A stretch of 35,130 nt of DNA from Bacteroidales bacterium (GTDB lineage: Bacteria; Bacteroidota; Bacteroidia; Bacteroidales; Porphyromonadaceae), in contig SFHG01000015.1 in the NCBI GenBank assembly GCA_004555765.1, positions 1 to 35,130 of the forward strand, written 5' to 3'. Of this stretch, positions 7,310 through 15,374 are shown piece after piece. The number at the start of each line of letters is the position of its first letter. Position 1 is the stretch's first letter. Position numbers and translations under genes: made by a program. The notes under the pieces were generated by a model. It searched no databases. It was given only the letters and a program-made list of their open reading frames with translations, and was not told the origin of the DNA.

Positions 7310-9496
7310 GTGATCCGCGATTACGACGCCAACGGCTTGGGACGGGATGCAGGTGACGGCACTGTACGGAGAAGGGGACGGTCGGCCTACCTCTCCTACC
7401 TCCTCGTCGGTCTCGTCCTCACCCTGCTCTCCCTCCTCATCCTCGTGCGCACGATATGGACTGCCACGGTGGATGCGGCCGATTGGCGCGCCCTGAATGC
7501 CAATATGAAGCTCGAGAACCGCCCCTCACAGCCGGTGAGGGGAAACATCTTCTCCGACACCGGTTCGCCCTTGGCGGTGAGCGTGCCGAGGTACGACACA
7601 CGCATCGATTTCCGTGCGGGGGGATTCGATAGGGCGTTCTTTATGGAGAAAGTCGACTCCCTGGCTCGGAGCCTGAGTTCGTTCTTTGGAGACAGGAGTG
7701 CGGCGTCGTACCGCGCCCACCTTCTGCGCGGACTCGAAAGAGAGAGTCGCTCCTGGAAGGTCGTGGATCGCGAAGTAACCCACACCGAGCTTAGGGCGAT
7801 GCAGGAGATGCCCTACCTGAGGACGAAAAACAAAAATAAGACGGGCTTCACCACCACGAGATATATACGCCGCGTGATGCCTTACGGAAGCCTCGCCGGT
7901 CGCACCATAGGCAGTCTCAAGAGAGATCCGGACAGCATCGGTATCACCCACGGTAATAGCGGCTTAGAGCTCGCCTTCGATGAGGTCCTCTGCGGTAAGC
8001 AGGGGTTGGATCGGTTTATCTTTGTGCCCGGTACCTGGGTGAGAGACCCTGTGCGTCTGCCCAAGAACGGGATGAATGTCTTCACCACCATTAATGTAGA
8101 CATCCAGGACATCACGGAGCGCGCCCTTAGGGAGGAATTGACCCGCGTGGACGCCGACTGGGGTACCGCCGTCGTGATGGAAGTGAAGACCGGAGCCATC
8201 AAAGCCATAGCCAATCTCGACCGTGTGGGTGAGGGTAACTATCAGGAGCGTACGAACCACGCTCTCGCCGACCTATTGGAGCCGGGATCCACGTTCAAGT
8301 CCATATCCCTCCTCGCCGCACTGGAGACGGGGAAGATTCAGCCCGGAGACACCGTTGACGTGGGGAACGGTCTCTACCGCGTCGGCAAAGGGCTGACCAT
8401 CGTGGATCATAACGCCCACAAAGGCGGCTACGGTAAGATCACGTTGAAGCAGGTGCTGGGGTTCTCTTCCAACGTCGGCACCGCCATCGAAGTGATGCGC
8501 GCTTTCGGCAAGCCGGGGCCTTCCAACAATAGGGCTTTTTACGATGCGCTCAACAAAATGAACGTCTTCGACAAGATCGATCTCGAGATACCGGGTACGG
8601 CCAAACCCTACATCAATCCCCATCCCGAAGAGTGGCAAAACGGGGCTATGCCTTGGATCTCCTTCGGCTACCAGGTGCAGATGCCCCCCATCTACACGCT
8701 CCGTTTCTATAATGCCGTCGCCAACGGCGGTAAGATGATGGAACCCTACCTGGTCACCAAAGTCTCCAATGACGACGAGACATTCTACGAAAACGGACCT
8801 AAGGTGGTGAACGAAAAAATAGCCTCCGACGACGCACTCGAAAAGATACGGATGATGATCCGAAGCGTGGTCACCGAAGGGACGGGGAAGGCTATGAACT
8901 CGCCTTATGTCCTCATCGCGGGCAAGACCGGCACCGCTCAGATGCTCGGTCCGGGCGGGTACAAAGGCAACGGGCATAACGTCACTTTTTGCGGCTATTT
9001 TCCCGCCGATAATCCCATTTACTCCTGCATCGTCGTCGTCAGTCACCCGAGAGGGGTCTATCCCTCCGGCTCCATCCCTGGAGCTGTACTGCGTGCAGTG
9101 GCTGAGCAGTCGGTTGCCACGTCCAACGAAGTCAGGCTGGAGGCTCTTAAGCCCGACTCTACGGCGACTTTCGTCCAAAGCGTAGGCGGAGGTCTGCTCT
9201 CCAATGTGGAGCGGGCGAGTCGCCTTGCGGGCATCAAGCTCGGCGAGATACCGGGCGATGGCAATTGGGTGACCTATTCCCTCCGCGACTCTGTCAGGGA
9301 GATGCGACTCACAGACCCCGCTACCACCCGTATGCCCAACCTCACCGGGATGTCCGCCTCCGATGCCGTCTTCCTCTCCGAAATGCTCGGTCTGAATGTC
9401 TCTGTCGCCGGCAAGGGTGCCGTCGTGGTGCGTCAGACCATCCCTCCGGAGCGGACGGTACGCGAAGGCAACTCCGTCACACTCATATTGAATTAG
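7310..9496 (+). CDS. ftsI: Septal penicillin-binding protein 3 (FtsI) with PASTA domain
   Basis: Peptidoglycan transpeptidase of the division septum. 728 residues from a GTG start, 6 bp after ftsL. Membrane anchor at about 28-48. The N-terminal dimerisation/pedestal domain begins with NRPSQPVRGNIFSDTG (70-85). Active-site motifs of class B PBPs: STFK (S327, K330), SSN (386-388) and KTG (539-541). A single PASTA domain ends the protein (about 668-728), from MPNLTGMSASDAV to SVTLILN. The PASTA tail is common in Bacteroidetes FtsI. It is followed by a 49-bp gap to murE and is probably cotranscribed with ftsL and murE. Confidence 0.97.
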   Translation: MIRDYDANGLGRDAGDGTVRRRGRSAYLSYLLVGLVLTLLSLLILVRTIWTATVDAADWRALNANMKLENRPSQPVRGNIFSDTGSPLAVSVPRYDTRIDFRAGGFDRAFFMEKVDSLARSLSSFFGDRSAASYRAHLLRGLERESRSWKVVDREVTHTELRAMQEMPYLRTKNKNKTGFTTTRYIRRVMPYGSLAGRTIGSLKRDPDSIGITHGNSGLELAFDEVLCGKQGLDRFIFVPGTWVRDPVRLPKNGMNVFTTINVDIQDITERALREELTRVDADWGTAVVMEVKTGAIKAIANLDRVGEGNYQERTNHALADLLEPGSTFKSISLLAALETGKIQPGDTVDVGNGLYRVGKGLTIVDHNAHKGGYGKITLKQVLGFSSNVGTAIEVMRAFGKPGPSNNRAFYDALNKMNVFDKIDLEIPGTAKPYINPHPEEWQNGAMPWISFGYQVQMPPIYTLRFYNAVANGGKMMEPYLVTKVSNDDETFYENGPKVVNEKIASDDALEKIRMMIRSVVTEGTGKAMNSPYVLIAGKTGTAQMLGPGGYKGNGHNVTFCGYFPADNPIYSCIVVVSHPRGVYPSGSIPGAVLRAVAEQSVATSNEVRLEALKPDSTATFVQSVGGGLLSNVERASRLAGIKLGEIPGDGNWVTYSLRDSVREMRLTDPATTRMPNLTGMSASDAVFLSEMLGLNVSVAGKGAVVVRQTIPPERTVREGNSVTLILN

Positions 9497-9545
9497 TCAG
9501 CACCGCCAAAAAAGTTCCACTTCTCAAGCACTTACCGCTTACTTT

Positions 9546-11009
9546 ATGTTGCTCAATAAATTGATGAAAGGCATCGCCCACGAACTCATTCAGGGCGACG
9601 GCAATGAAGAGATAAAAAAGATTACCAACGACTCCCGTCAGGTCGGAGCGGGCGAGCTCTTCGTGGCGCTCCGTGGAGCGCTCACGGACGGTCACGACTA
9701 CATCGATCAGTCCATCGAAAAAGGGGCTAAAGCCATTCTCTGCGAGACAATCCCCGAGATCCGGAAGCCCGGTGTAGCCTATCTTAGAGTCGAGCATACC
9801 GATGCCGTCATCGGCGAGCTGGCCGCCAACTTTTACGACCACCCTTCGGAGAAACTCAAGCTCGTCGGCGTAACCGGCACCAACGGCAAAACCACTATTG
9901 CCACTCTGCTCTACCGTCTCTTCAACGGTCTCGGGCACAAAAGCGGTCTCATCAGCACGGTCTGTGTCATCGTGGACAAAGAAGAGATCCCGTCCAAACT
10001 CACCACTCCGGACGCGCTGTCGTTGCAGAAGTATTTTGCCCAAATGGTCGACGCAGGTTGCGAGTATGCCTTTATGGAGGTCTCGAGCCACTCCGTGGTG
10101 CAGCACCGCATCGGGGGGGCGTACTTCCGCGGGGGGATCTTCACCAATCTCACGCGTGATCACCTCGACTTCCACAAAACTTTTGAGAACTACCTCCACG
10201 CCAAGCAGTCCTTCTTCGACGACCTGCCGAAAGAGGCCTTTGCACTCACCAATTTGGATGAGACAAACGGCGCCGTGATGGTTCAGAATACGAAAGCCGA
10301 TGTCTATGGCTACGCCCTCAAGCGTGATGCCGACTTCAAAGGGCGCATCCTCGAGCAGCACCTCGACGGCACGGATATGCTTTTTGACGGCACGGAGGCG
10401 ACGACAAGGCTCGTCGGCACGTTTAATGCCTACAACCTCCTCGCGGTCTACGGTGCAGCCCTCCTTCTCGGAGCGCCCAAGGACGAAGTGCTCCGCGTAC
10501 TCTCTTCGCTCAGACCTGTGGACGGACGCTTCCAGACGCTTACTTCCCCGAAAGGCTACGTCGCCATCGTCGACTATGCCCATACTCCGGATGCTCTGAA
10601 AAATGTCCTCGAGACGCTCTCCGACCTCCAAAAACACCACGGAGGCCGGATCATCACAGTCGTGGGTGCGGGAGGAAACCGTGACCACGGCAAGCGTCCG
10701 ATAATGGCCTCTACGGCAGCCGGTCTCTCCGATATCCTCATACTCACTTCCGATAATCCCCGCGATGAAGACCCCGAGGCTATCTTGGATATGATGTGGG
10801 AGGGCTTGAACCCGGAGGACGTGAACCACTCGCTCCGCATTACTTCAAGACGGGAAGCGATCCGCACGGCCTGCACTATGGCACTTCCCAAAGATATCGT
10901 ACTCATCGCGGGTAAGGGACACGAGACGTATCAGGAGGTCAAAGGGGTGCGCCACCACTTCAGCGACGTGGAAGAGGTCGAAATGGTTTTCGATGCCCAA
11001 AAACAGTAA
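9546..11009 (+). CDS. murE: UDP-MurNAc-L-Ala-D-Glu:diaminopimelate ligase
   Basis: Adds the third amino acid to the peptidoglycan stem peptide in the cytoplasm, using ATP. 487 residues, normal length. N-terminal UDP-MurNAc-binding domain with TNDSRQVGAGELFVAL (27-42), central ATPase domain with P-loop GTNGKTT (111-117), and a Mur ligase C-terminal domain with AHTPDAL. The amino-acid-selecting motif is DNPRDEDP (403-410); DNPR is the form found in diaminopimelate-adding enzymes, as opposed to lysine-adding ones. A repeat array (B) follows the stop and separates it from mraY. Confidence 0.97.
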   Translation: MLLNKLMKGIAHELIQGDGNEEIKKITNDSRQVGAGELFVALRGALTDGHDYIDQSIEKGAKAILCETIPEIRKPGVAYLRVEHTDAVIGELAANFYDHPSEKLKLVGVTGTNGKTTIATLLYRLFNGLGHKSGLISTVCVIVDKEEIPSKLTTPDALSLQKYFAQMVDAGCEYAFMEVSSHSVVQHRIGGAYFRGGIFTNLTRDHLDFHKTFENYLHAKQSFFDDLPKEAFALTNLDETNGAVMVQNTKADVYGYALKRDADFKGRILEQHLDGTDMLFDGTEATTRLVGTFNAYNLLAVYGAALLLGAPKDEVLRVLSSLRPVDGRFQTLTSPKGYVAIVDYAHTPDALKNVLETLSDLQKHHGGRIITVVGAGGNRDHGKRPIMASTAAGLSDILILTSDNPRDEDPEAILDMMWEGLNPEDVNHSLRITSRREAIRTACTMALPKDIVLIAGKGHETYQEVKGVRHHFSDVEEVEMVFDAQKQ

Positions 11010-11026
11010 CCGCTCTACTTCTTGTC

Positions 11027-11112
11027 CTTTGGGGTACAGACCGGAAAAAGTTTTTCGGTCTGTGCCAAAGGAAATGCAGGTACGGGGCGAAAAACTTTTT
11101 TCGGTCTGACCA
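11027..11112. repeat. 23-bp lattice repeat array B
   Basis: Units start at 11033 (GGTACAGACC), 11057 (GGTCTGTGCC), 11079 (GGTACGGGGC) and 11103 (GGTCTGACCA): spacing 24, 22, 24. The first pair forms a long imperfect hairpin, 11027-11046 with 11051-11070, whose outer CTTTGG/CCAAAG and inner ACAGACCG/CGGTCTGT segments pair. A second, weaker stem pairs 11088-11094 with 11097-11103. It sits between murE and mraY, inside what is normally one operon, so it could attenuate or end transcription. Confidence 0.8.
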
Positions 11113-11209
11113 AAATAAATCCGTGTCAGGCACCGGAGTGTCCGCGGCATCCGACAGTCGAAAGAAGACACGCCCTATCAAGTCAAAAACTTAATCACAG
11201 TCTAAGCGA

Positions 11210-12475
11210 ATGCTTTACTACCTTTTCGATTACCTAAACTCCATTCATGTCCCCGGGATGGGTGCCTTTACCTACGTGACCACAAGGGCGGGTTTGGCGC
11301 TTATTTTTTCCCTCTTCATCTCCACGATCATCGGTAAGCGCATCATCGATTTCCTGCGCAAGCATCAGATGAGCGACGAAGTGCGTGCCCTTGATCTCGA
11401 GGGGCAGTTGGCGAAAAGGGGGGTGCCTACGATGGGCGGAATCATCATTATCTGTTCGCTCGTCATCCCGGTGCTCCTTTTCTCGAAGCTCAATAACATC
11501 TATATCATTCTGATGATCGTCACCACGATCTGGCTGGGCGTACTCGGGTTTATAGACGACTATGTGAAAGTTTTCAAGAAAAATAAGGAGGGCATCCACG
11601 GACGCTACAAGCTCATCGCTCAGCTCGGTCTCGGAGCACTCGTGGCCACGACTATGCTCACAAGCCCCGCGATCGTCATCAAGGACCACGCAGAGGTCTT
11701 TAACGAGCAAGGGGTGCGCACCGTCCAGTTTGCGACGACAGAGGTACGCAGTCTGAAGACGACGATACCTTTCGTCAAAAATAACGACCTCGATTACGGG
11801 GCTTTGGCTCAGAATCTGGGCATCGGGTCTAATGGAGAGCTATTCACGTTTGTGTACGTGACCCTCCTTTTTATCTTTATCATAATGGCGGTCTCCAACG
11901 CGGCCAACCTCACCGACGGCATCGACGGTCTTGCGACCGGCTCCAGTGCCATCATCGGGGTGGTACTCGGGATATTGGCGTACTTCAGTTCGCACATACA
12001 GTATGCCTCCTACCTCAATATTATGTTCATCCCCGGTGCAGAGGAACTGGTGGTCTTCGCGAGTGCCTTTATCGGGGCGACGGTGGGCTTCCTGTGGTAC
12101 AACTCCTACCCCGCGCAAGTCTTTATGGGGGACACCGGCTCACTGATGCTCGGTGGCGTGATCGCGGTTTTTGCCATCATTATCCGCAAAGAGCTCCTTC
12201 TGCCTATCCTCTGCGGTGTTTTTCTCGTGGAGACGCTTTCCGTAATCATCCAGACGAGTTACTTCAAGTTTACGAAAAAGAAGTATGGTGCGGGGCGGCG
12301 CGTCTTTAAGATGACCCCTCTGCACCACCACTTTCAGAAACGCGGTGACGGATCCATCAATGCGCTATTACAGTCCCCGAGGATTCCGATCCCGGAGGCC
12401 AAGATCACGGTGCGCTTTTGGCTCATCGGCATTATGCTTGCCGTCCTTACCCTGATTACCCTCAAACTTAGATAA
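11210..12475 (+). CDS. mraY: Phospho-MurNAc-pentapeptide transferase MraY
   Basis: Integral membrane enzyme that makes lipid I from UDP-MurNAc-pentapeptide and undecaprenyl phosphate. 421 residues, longer than the roughly 360 of the E. coli protein because of an extra stretch at about 155-210, which is usual in Bacteroidetes MraY. Multiple membrane segments are visible. Conserved sites: GVPTMGG (71-77), FIDDYVK (114-120) with the catalytic aspartate pair, NLTDGIDGL (233-241), and the MTPLHHHF block near the C-terminus. It starts 200 bp after murE, beyond repeat array B, and is followed at 21 bp by murD. No consensus -7 box was seen directly upstream. Confidence 0.97.
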   Translation: MLYYLFDYLNSIHVPGMGAFTYVTTRAGLALIFSLFISTIIGKRIIDFLRKHQMSDEVRALDLEGQLAKRGVPTMGGIIIICSLVIPVLLFSKLNNIYIILMIVTTIWLGVLGFIDDYVKVFKKNKEGIHGRYKLIAQLGLGALVATTMLTSPAIVIKDHAEVFNEQGVRTVQFATTEVRSLKTTIPFVKNNDLDYGALAQNLGIGSNGELFTFVYVTLLFIFIIMAVSNAANLTDGIDGLATGSSAIIGVVLGILAYFSSHIQYASYLNIMFIPGAEELVVFASAFIGATVGFLWYNSYPAQVFMGDTGSLMLGGVIAVFAIIIRKELLLPILCGVFLVETLSVIIQTSYFKFTKKKYGAGRRVFKMTPLHHHFQKRGDGSINALLQSPRIPIPEAKITVRFWLIGIMLAVLTLITLKLR

Positions 12476-12496
12476 TAGATTTAGTTCTATACGGAT

Positions 12497-13867
12497 ATGG
12501 AATACACTATCGTACTCGGCGGCGGAGAGAGCGGGCTGTGGAGCGCGCTCCTCGCCAAACGGCTCGGTCACCGCGTCCTACTCTCGGATTCACGCACACT
12601 TACGCCTGCCACAAAAGAAATTTTGACCAAAAGGGAGATCCCTTTTGAAGAAGGGGGACACATCCTTCCGGATCTCGAGAAAGCGACACGCGCCGTCAAG
12701 AGCCCGGGTATTCCCTTGGATGCCGAAGTCGTCCTGCGGTGCCGTGCTGCGGGCGTGGAGGTGGTCAGTGAGCCGGAGTTCGCTTTCCCCCACATCGGCA
12801 AGAGCGTCTTCGTGGGCATCACCGGCTCCAATGGTAAGACGACGACCACGACCCTCACGGCATACCTCCTCCGCGCCTCCGGAAGAGACGCAGTGGCGTG
12901 CGGCAATATCGGTGTCTCCGTCGCCCGGTGCCTCGTCCAAGATCCGCACGACATCTACGTGACGGAGCTCTCCAGCTTCCAGCTCGACAATATGGAGCAT
13001 ACCCGCGCCCATGTGTCCGCCCTCCTCAACATCACCCCTGACCATCTCGACCGTTACCACCACAGTCTCGAAGAGTATGCGGATGCGAAAGGACACGTCT
13101 TTCGCAATCAGACTCGCGAGGACTTCCACGTCTATAACCTCGACGATCCGAATATTGCCGCTCTGCTTAGCCGGATACCGCCCCGCTTATCCACTCCGCT
13201 CACTTTCTCGGTGAAAGACCCTTCGACCACGGCGTATTTCGATGGTCGGATGATTTCGATACTGATGCTCTCCGGCAGGCGCGTGGAGATCGACTTCGAC
13301 AAGCTTCTCCTTAAGGGCTCGCACAACGCCCAGAACGTCGCAGCCGCCTGTCTCATCCTGGTCGGTTTGGGTGTGGAAGACGAGTTTTTCGACGGACGCA
13401 TACAGAGTGCGCTTGAGTCCTTTACGGGCATAGAGCACCGTATGGAACCCGCCGGTACGTGGCACGGAGTTAAGTTCATCAACGATTCCAAGGCCACCAA
13501 CATCGACTCTACACACTACGCTCTCGGTGCCATGCCGGACGGGCATACCGTCCTTTTCCTCGGGGGCACGGACAAAGGCAACGACTACAACGACATTTTT
13601 GATTTGGTCTCAAAGAAAGCCAAAGCGCTTATCTATCTCACGAAAGACTCGAAGAAGCTTCACGCGACTTTTGACCGGCTTCCGATTCCCGCGTATGACG
13701 CTCTCGGGATGGAGGAAGCTTTCGAGATCGTCACGCAGAAACTCTCGCTCGGGGAAGGTGATGTCGTCCTCCTCTCTCCGGCGTGTGCTTCGTTTGACCT
13801 CTACAAAAATTACGAGCACAGAGGCAAGGTCTTCAAGGACTGCGTCCGCCGTCTCCTCCGGGAGTAA
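12497..13867 (+). CDS. murD: UDP-MurNAc-L-alanine:D-glutamate ligase MurD
   Basis: Adds D-glutamate to UDP-MurNAc-L-Ala in the cytoplasm, using ATP. 456 residues. N-terminal Rossmann-like domain with IVLGGGESG (5-13), then a central ATPase with P-loop GSNGKTT (110-116) and HLDRYHHSLEEYADAK, the usual MurD stretch with the carbamylated-lysine region. The C-terminal domain has NDSKATNID and GGTDKGNDY, and LLSPACASFDLYKNYEHRG near the end. It is the last cell-wall gene here: ftsW, murG, murC, ftsQ, ftsA and ftsZ, which usually follow, are absent. Confidence 0.97.
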   Translation: MEYTIVLGGGESGLWSALLAKRLGHRVLLSDSRTLTPATKEILTKREIPFEEGGHILPDLEKATRAVKSPGIPLDAEVVLRCRAAGVEVVSEPEFAFPHIGKSVFVGITGSNGKTTTTTLTAYLLRASGRDAVACGNIGVSVARCLVQDPHDIYVTELSSFQLDNMEHTRAHVSALLNITPDHLDRYHHSLEEYADAKGHVFRNQTREDFHVYNLDDPNIAALLSRIPPRLSTPLTFSVKDPSTTAYFDGRMISILMLSGRRVEIDFDKLLLKGSHNAQNVAAACLILVGLGVEDEFFDGRIQSALESFTGIEHRMEPAGTWHGVKFINDSKATNIDSTHYALGAMPDGHTVLFLGGTDKGNDYNDIFDLVSKKAKALIYLTKDSKKLHATFDRLPIPAYDALGMEEAFEIVTQKLSLGEGDVVLLSPACASFDLYKNYEHRGKVFKDCVRRLLRE

Positions 13868-13872
13868 TTTGG

Positions 13873-13880
13873 TACCTTTG
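13873..13880 (+). promoter_or_regulatory. -7 promoter box of the barrel protein gene
   Basis: TACCTTTG, a full match to TAnnTTTG, 5 bp after the murD stop and 68 nt before the next ATG. It implies that the barrel protein gene has its own promoter with a leader of about 60 nt. No -33 TTTG at the proper distance. Confidence 0.6.
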
Positions 13881-13948
13881 CCAAGAGGGAATAGCCTCTA
13901 TGAGGTAAAAAGAGATACGCTTTTCTACTTATCTAATTCACAGGAAAT

Positions 13949-14704
13949 ATGAAGAAAATTTTTATGGCCGCCCTTGCTGCGGCAACCCTTTCACTCTCTG
14001 CAAACGCTCAGGACTTGAGCTTCATCATCCAAGGCGGATACCAGGGTGCAAAGCTCACCAGCTTTGATGCCCAGGAGCTTGCCAGCGGCTTTCGCATCGG
14101 TGCTGCACTCGACTGGCGCTTCCTCGACCTCGGCGTGACGGAACTTTCGCTCCAACCGGGGGTGAATTTCTCCCAAAAGGGTACCAATCTCGTCGGTACT
14201 GTACGTAATGGTCAGAGCATCATCGACCTCGTTAATAGCCCTAGCCTCGACAACGCCATCAATGCCGCTCTGAAGATGAACTACGTGGACATCCCCGTCC
14301 TTCTGAACGCACGCTTCGCGATTCCCGTGGTCGGCAGCGTATTTGTCCAAGCAGGTCCGTATGTAGCTTTCGGTATCGGCTCTTCCACCAAAATCACCAC
14401 CGGAGACAAGACTGCCGACGGCGCTCTGGACAACATCAATAAGATTCTGGATCAGAACCAGGGCTATGATGCCTTTAAGAGCAAAGTGATGGATAAGATC
14501 GACTACGGTCTGCAGTTTGGCGCAGGTCTCGAATTCAGTCGCATCCTCGTCGGTGCAGGCTATCAGCTCGGTCTCAAAAACGTGGTCAATAAAGATGCTT
14601 CCGTTTCCGAGAATGCAGACGTCATCGGTGCAGCCATGAAGAACGCGCTTAAGGACGGTACGAGAAACTCCTCTTTCTACGTTACTGTCGGCTATCGCTT
14701 CTGA
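13949..14704 (+). CDS. Outer membrane beta-barrel protein (PorT family-like)
   Basis: 251 residues. Signal peptide at 1-20 (basic MKK, hydrophobic core, SANAQ cleavage site). The mature part alternates polar and hydrophobic residues and ends in YRF, the aromatic terminus of outer-membrane barrels. The repeated turns (FRIGAALDWRFLDLGVTELSLQPG, QFGAGLEFSRILVGAGYQLGLKN) are typical of the small 8- to 10-stranded PorT/OmpW-like barrels of Bacteroidetes. No specific function can be assigned. It has its own promoter after murD and a strong terminator at 14743-14786. Confidence 0.88.
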   Translation: MKKIFMAALAAATLSLSANAQDLSFIIQGGYQGAKLTSFDAQELASGFRIGAALDWRFLDLGVTELSLQPGVNFSQKGTNLVGTVRNGQSIIDLVNSPSLDNAINAALKMNYVDIPVLLNARFAIPVVGSVFVQAGPYVAFGIGSSTKITTGDKTADGALDNINKILDQNQGYDAFKSKVMDKIDYGLQFGAGLEFSRILVGAGYQLGLKNVVNKDASVSENADVIGAAMKNALKDGTRNSSFYVTVGYRF

Positions 14705-14742
14705 CCGTATCGTTGCCCGGAAGGTACGCCACCCCGAGTACT

Positions 14743-14787
14743 AAAAAGGTACAGACCGGAATTTTCTTTCCGGTCTGTACCTTTTTT
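14743..14787 (+). terminator. Rho-independent terminator after the barrel protein gene
   Basis: A perfect 19-bp stem: 14743-14761 pairs with 14768-14786 around a 6-nt loop, with A tract on the 5' side and a T6 tract on the 3' side. Being symmetric, it can also serve the convergent dgkA transcript. Its stem is made of the first two units (14748 and 14772) of repeat array C. Confidence 0.92.
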
Positions 14788-14830
14788 CATCGGGATACGT
14801 ACCGAGACAAGGAACTCGGTCCGTATCTCC
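14743..14830. repeat. 23-bp lattice repeat array C
   Basis: Units start at 14748 (GGTACAGACC), 14772 (GGTCTGTACC), 14794 (GATACGTACC) and 14818 (GGTCCGTATC): spacing 24, 22, 24, alternating reverse/forward. The first pair is the terminator stem. The second pair makes an imperfect hairpin, 14792-14806 with 14815-14830. This copy lies in a convergent gap (barrel gene and dgkA). Confidence 0.85.
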
Positions 14831-14849
14831 CCGTCACGAGTGCTTTTGT

Positions 14850-14945
14850 ATAATACTTCATCCGCTGCGTTGCTTTCGTGTTTCGGGCTCGGTCGTGTAC
14901 GGGTAGTACACTCCCGTCGCCCTCTCCCCTTCGGACGTCTTGCAT
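14850..14945. repeat. Possible dispersed repeat with GTGTAC/GTACAC inverted core
   Basis: After array C comes about 100 bp with no gene. It contains GCTGCGTTGC (14864-14873) and the inverted repeat GTGTAC (14895-14900)/GTACAC (14906-14911), then GTCGCC. This layout reminds me of intergenic repeat elements in other genomes, and its minus-strand translation resembles short spurious proteins annotated from such repeats. That is recollection, not verified. Only one copy lies in this window. Confidence 0.3.
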
Positions 14946-14969
14946 TTGAGCCCCTCTGCAAAGGTCTCG

Positions 14970-15362
14970 TCACAGCATAGATACGAGTGCCCTGCCAAAG
15001 ATGAGCAGCCCGACCACGGCGGAAGCGGAGGCAAGGATGAGGACGGCACCGGCCGCGAGGTCTTTGGCATCTTTGATGAGCGGCGAAAAATCCTCGGAAA
15101 CGCGGTCGGAGAGTTTTTCGACGGCGGTATTTACAGCTTCGGCAGAGAGTACAAGTCCGATGCAGAGGATGAGGATGCACCACTCAACGAGCGAGACACG
15201 GAGCAGGGCTGCGAGGATCGGCACCGCGACGACGAAGAGGAGGTGAATGAGGGCGTTACTCTCGGACGAAAAAAGCCTTGTCACACCCCGAAAGGCGTAA
15301 CGAAGGCTTTTCTTGAAACGTCGGTACGAAAGGGCTTCTTTGTATCGGGAAAGAAGGTTCAT
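14970..15362 (-). CDS. dgkA: Diacylglycerol/undecaprenol kinase (DgkA family)
   Basis: Small integral-membrane lipid kinase, 130 residues. Membrane segments at about 37-55, 58-74 and 105-125. Family motif EAVNTAVE (75-82) with the catalytic/metal glutamates, and KDAKDLAAGAVLI (97-109). Members phosphorylate diacylglycerol or undecaprenol; the gram-positive-like members are undecaprenol kinases, and which substrate applies cannot be read from the sequence. It is the last gene of the minus-strand run that starts at moxR, 12 bp after the sugar-kinase-like gene and close to the PAP2 phosphatase, which suggests a joint lipid recycling role (inference). Confidence 0.92.
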   Translation of the reverse strand: MNLLSRYKEALSYRRFKKSLRYAFRGVTRLFSSESNALIHLLFVVAVPILAALLRVSLVEWCILILCIGLVLSAEAVNTAVEKLSDRVSEDFSPLIKDAKDLAAGAVLILASASAVVGLLIFGRALVSML

Positions 15363-15374
15363 ACCTTTTGCACC

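Noticed and set aside
9483..10829. 448-codon minus-strand frame opposite murE
   Set aside because: Antisense shadow of murE.
14692..15183. 163-codon minus-strand frame between dgkA and the barrel gene
   Set aside because: Overlaps dgkA in another frame and runs through the terminator; very Arg- and Cys-rich.
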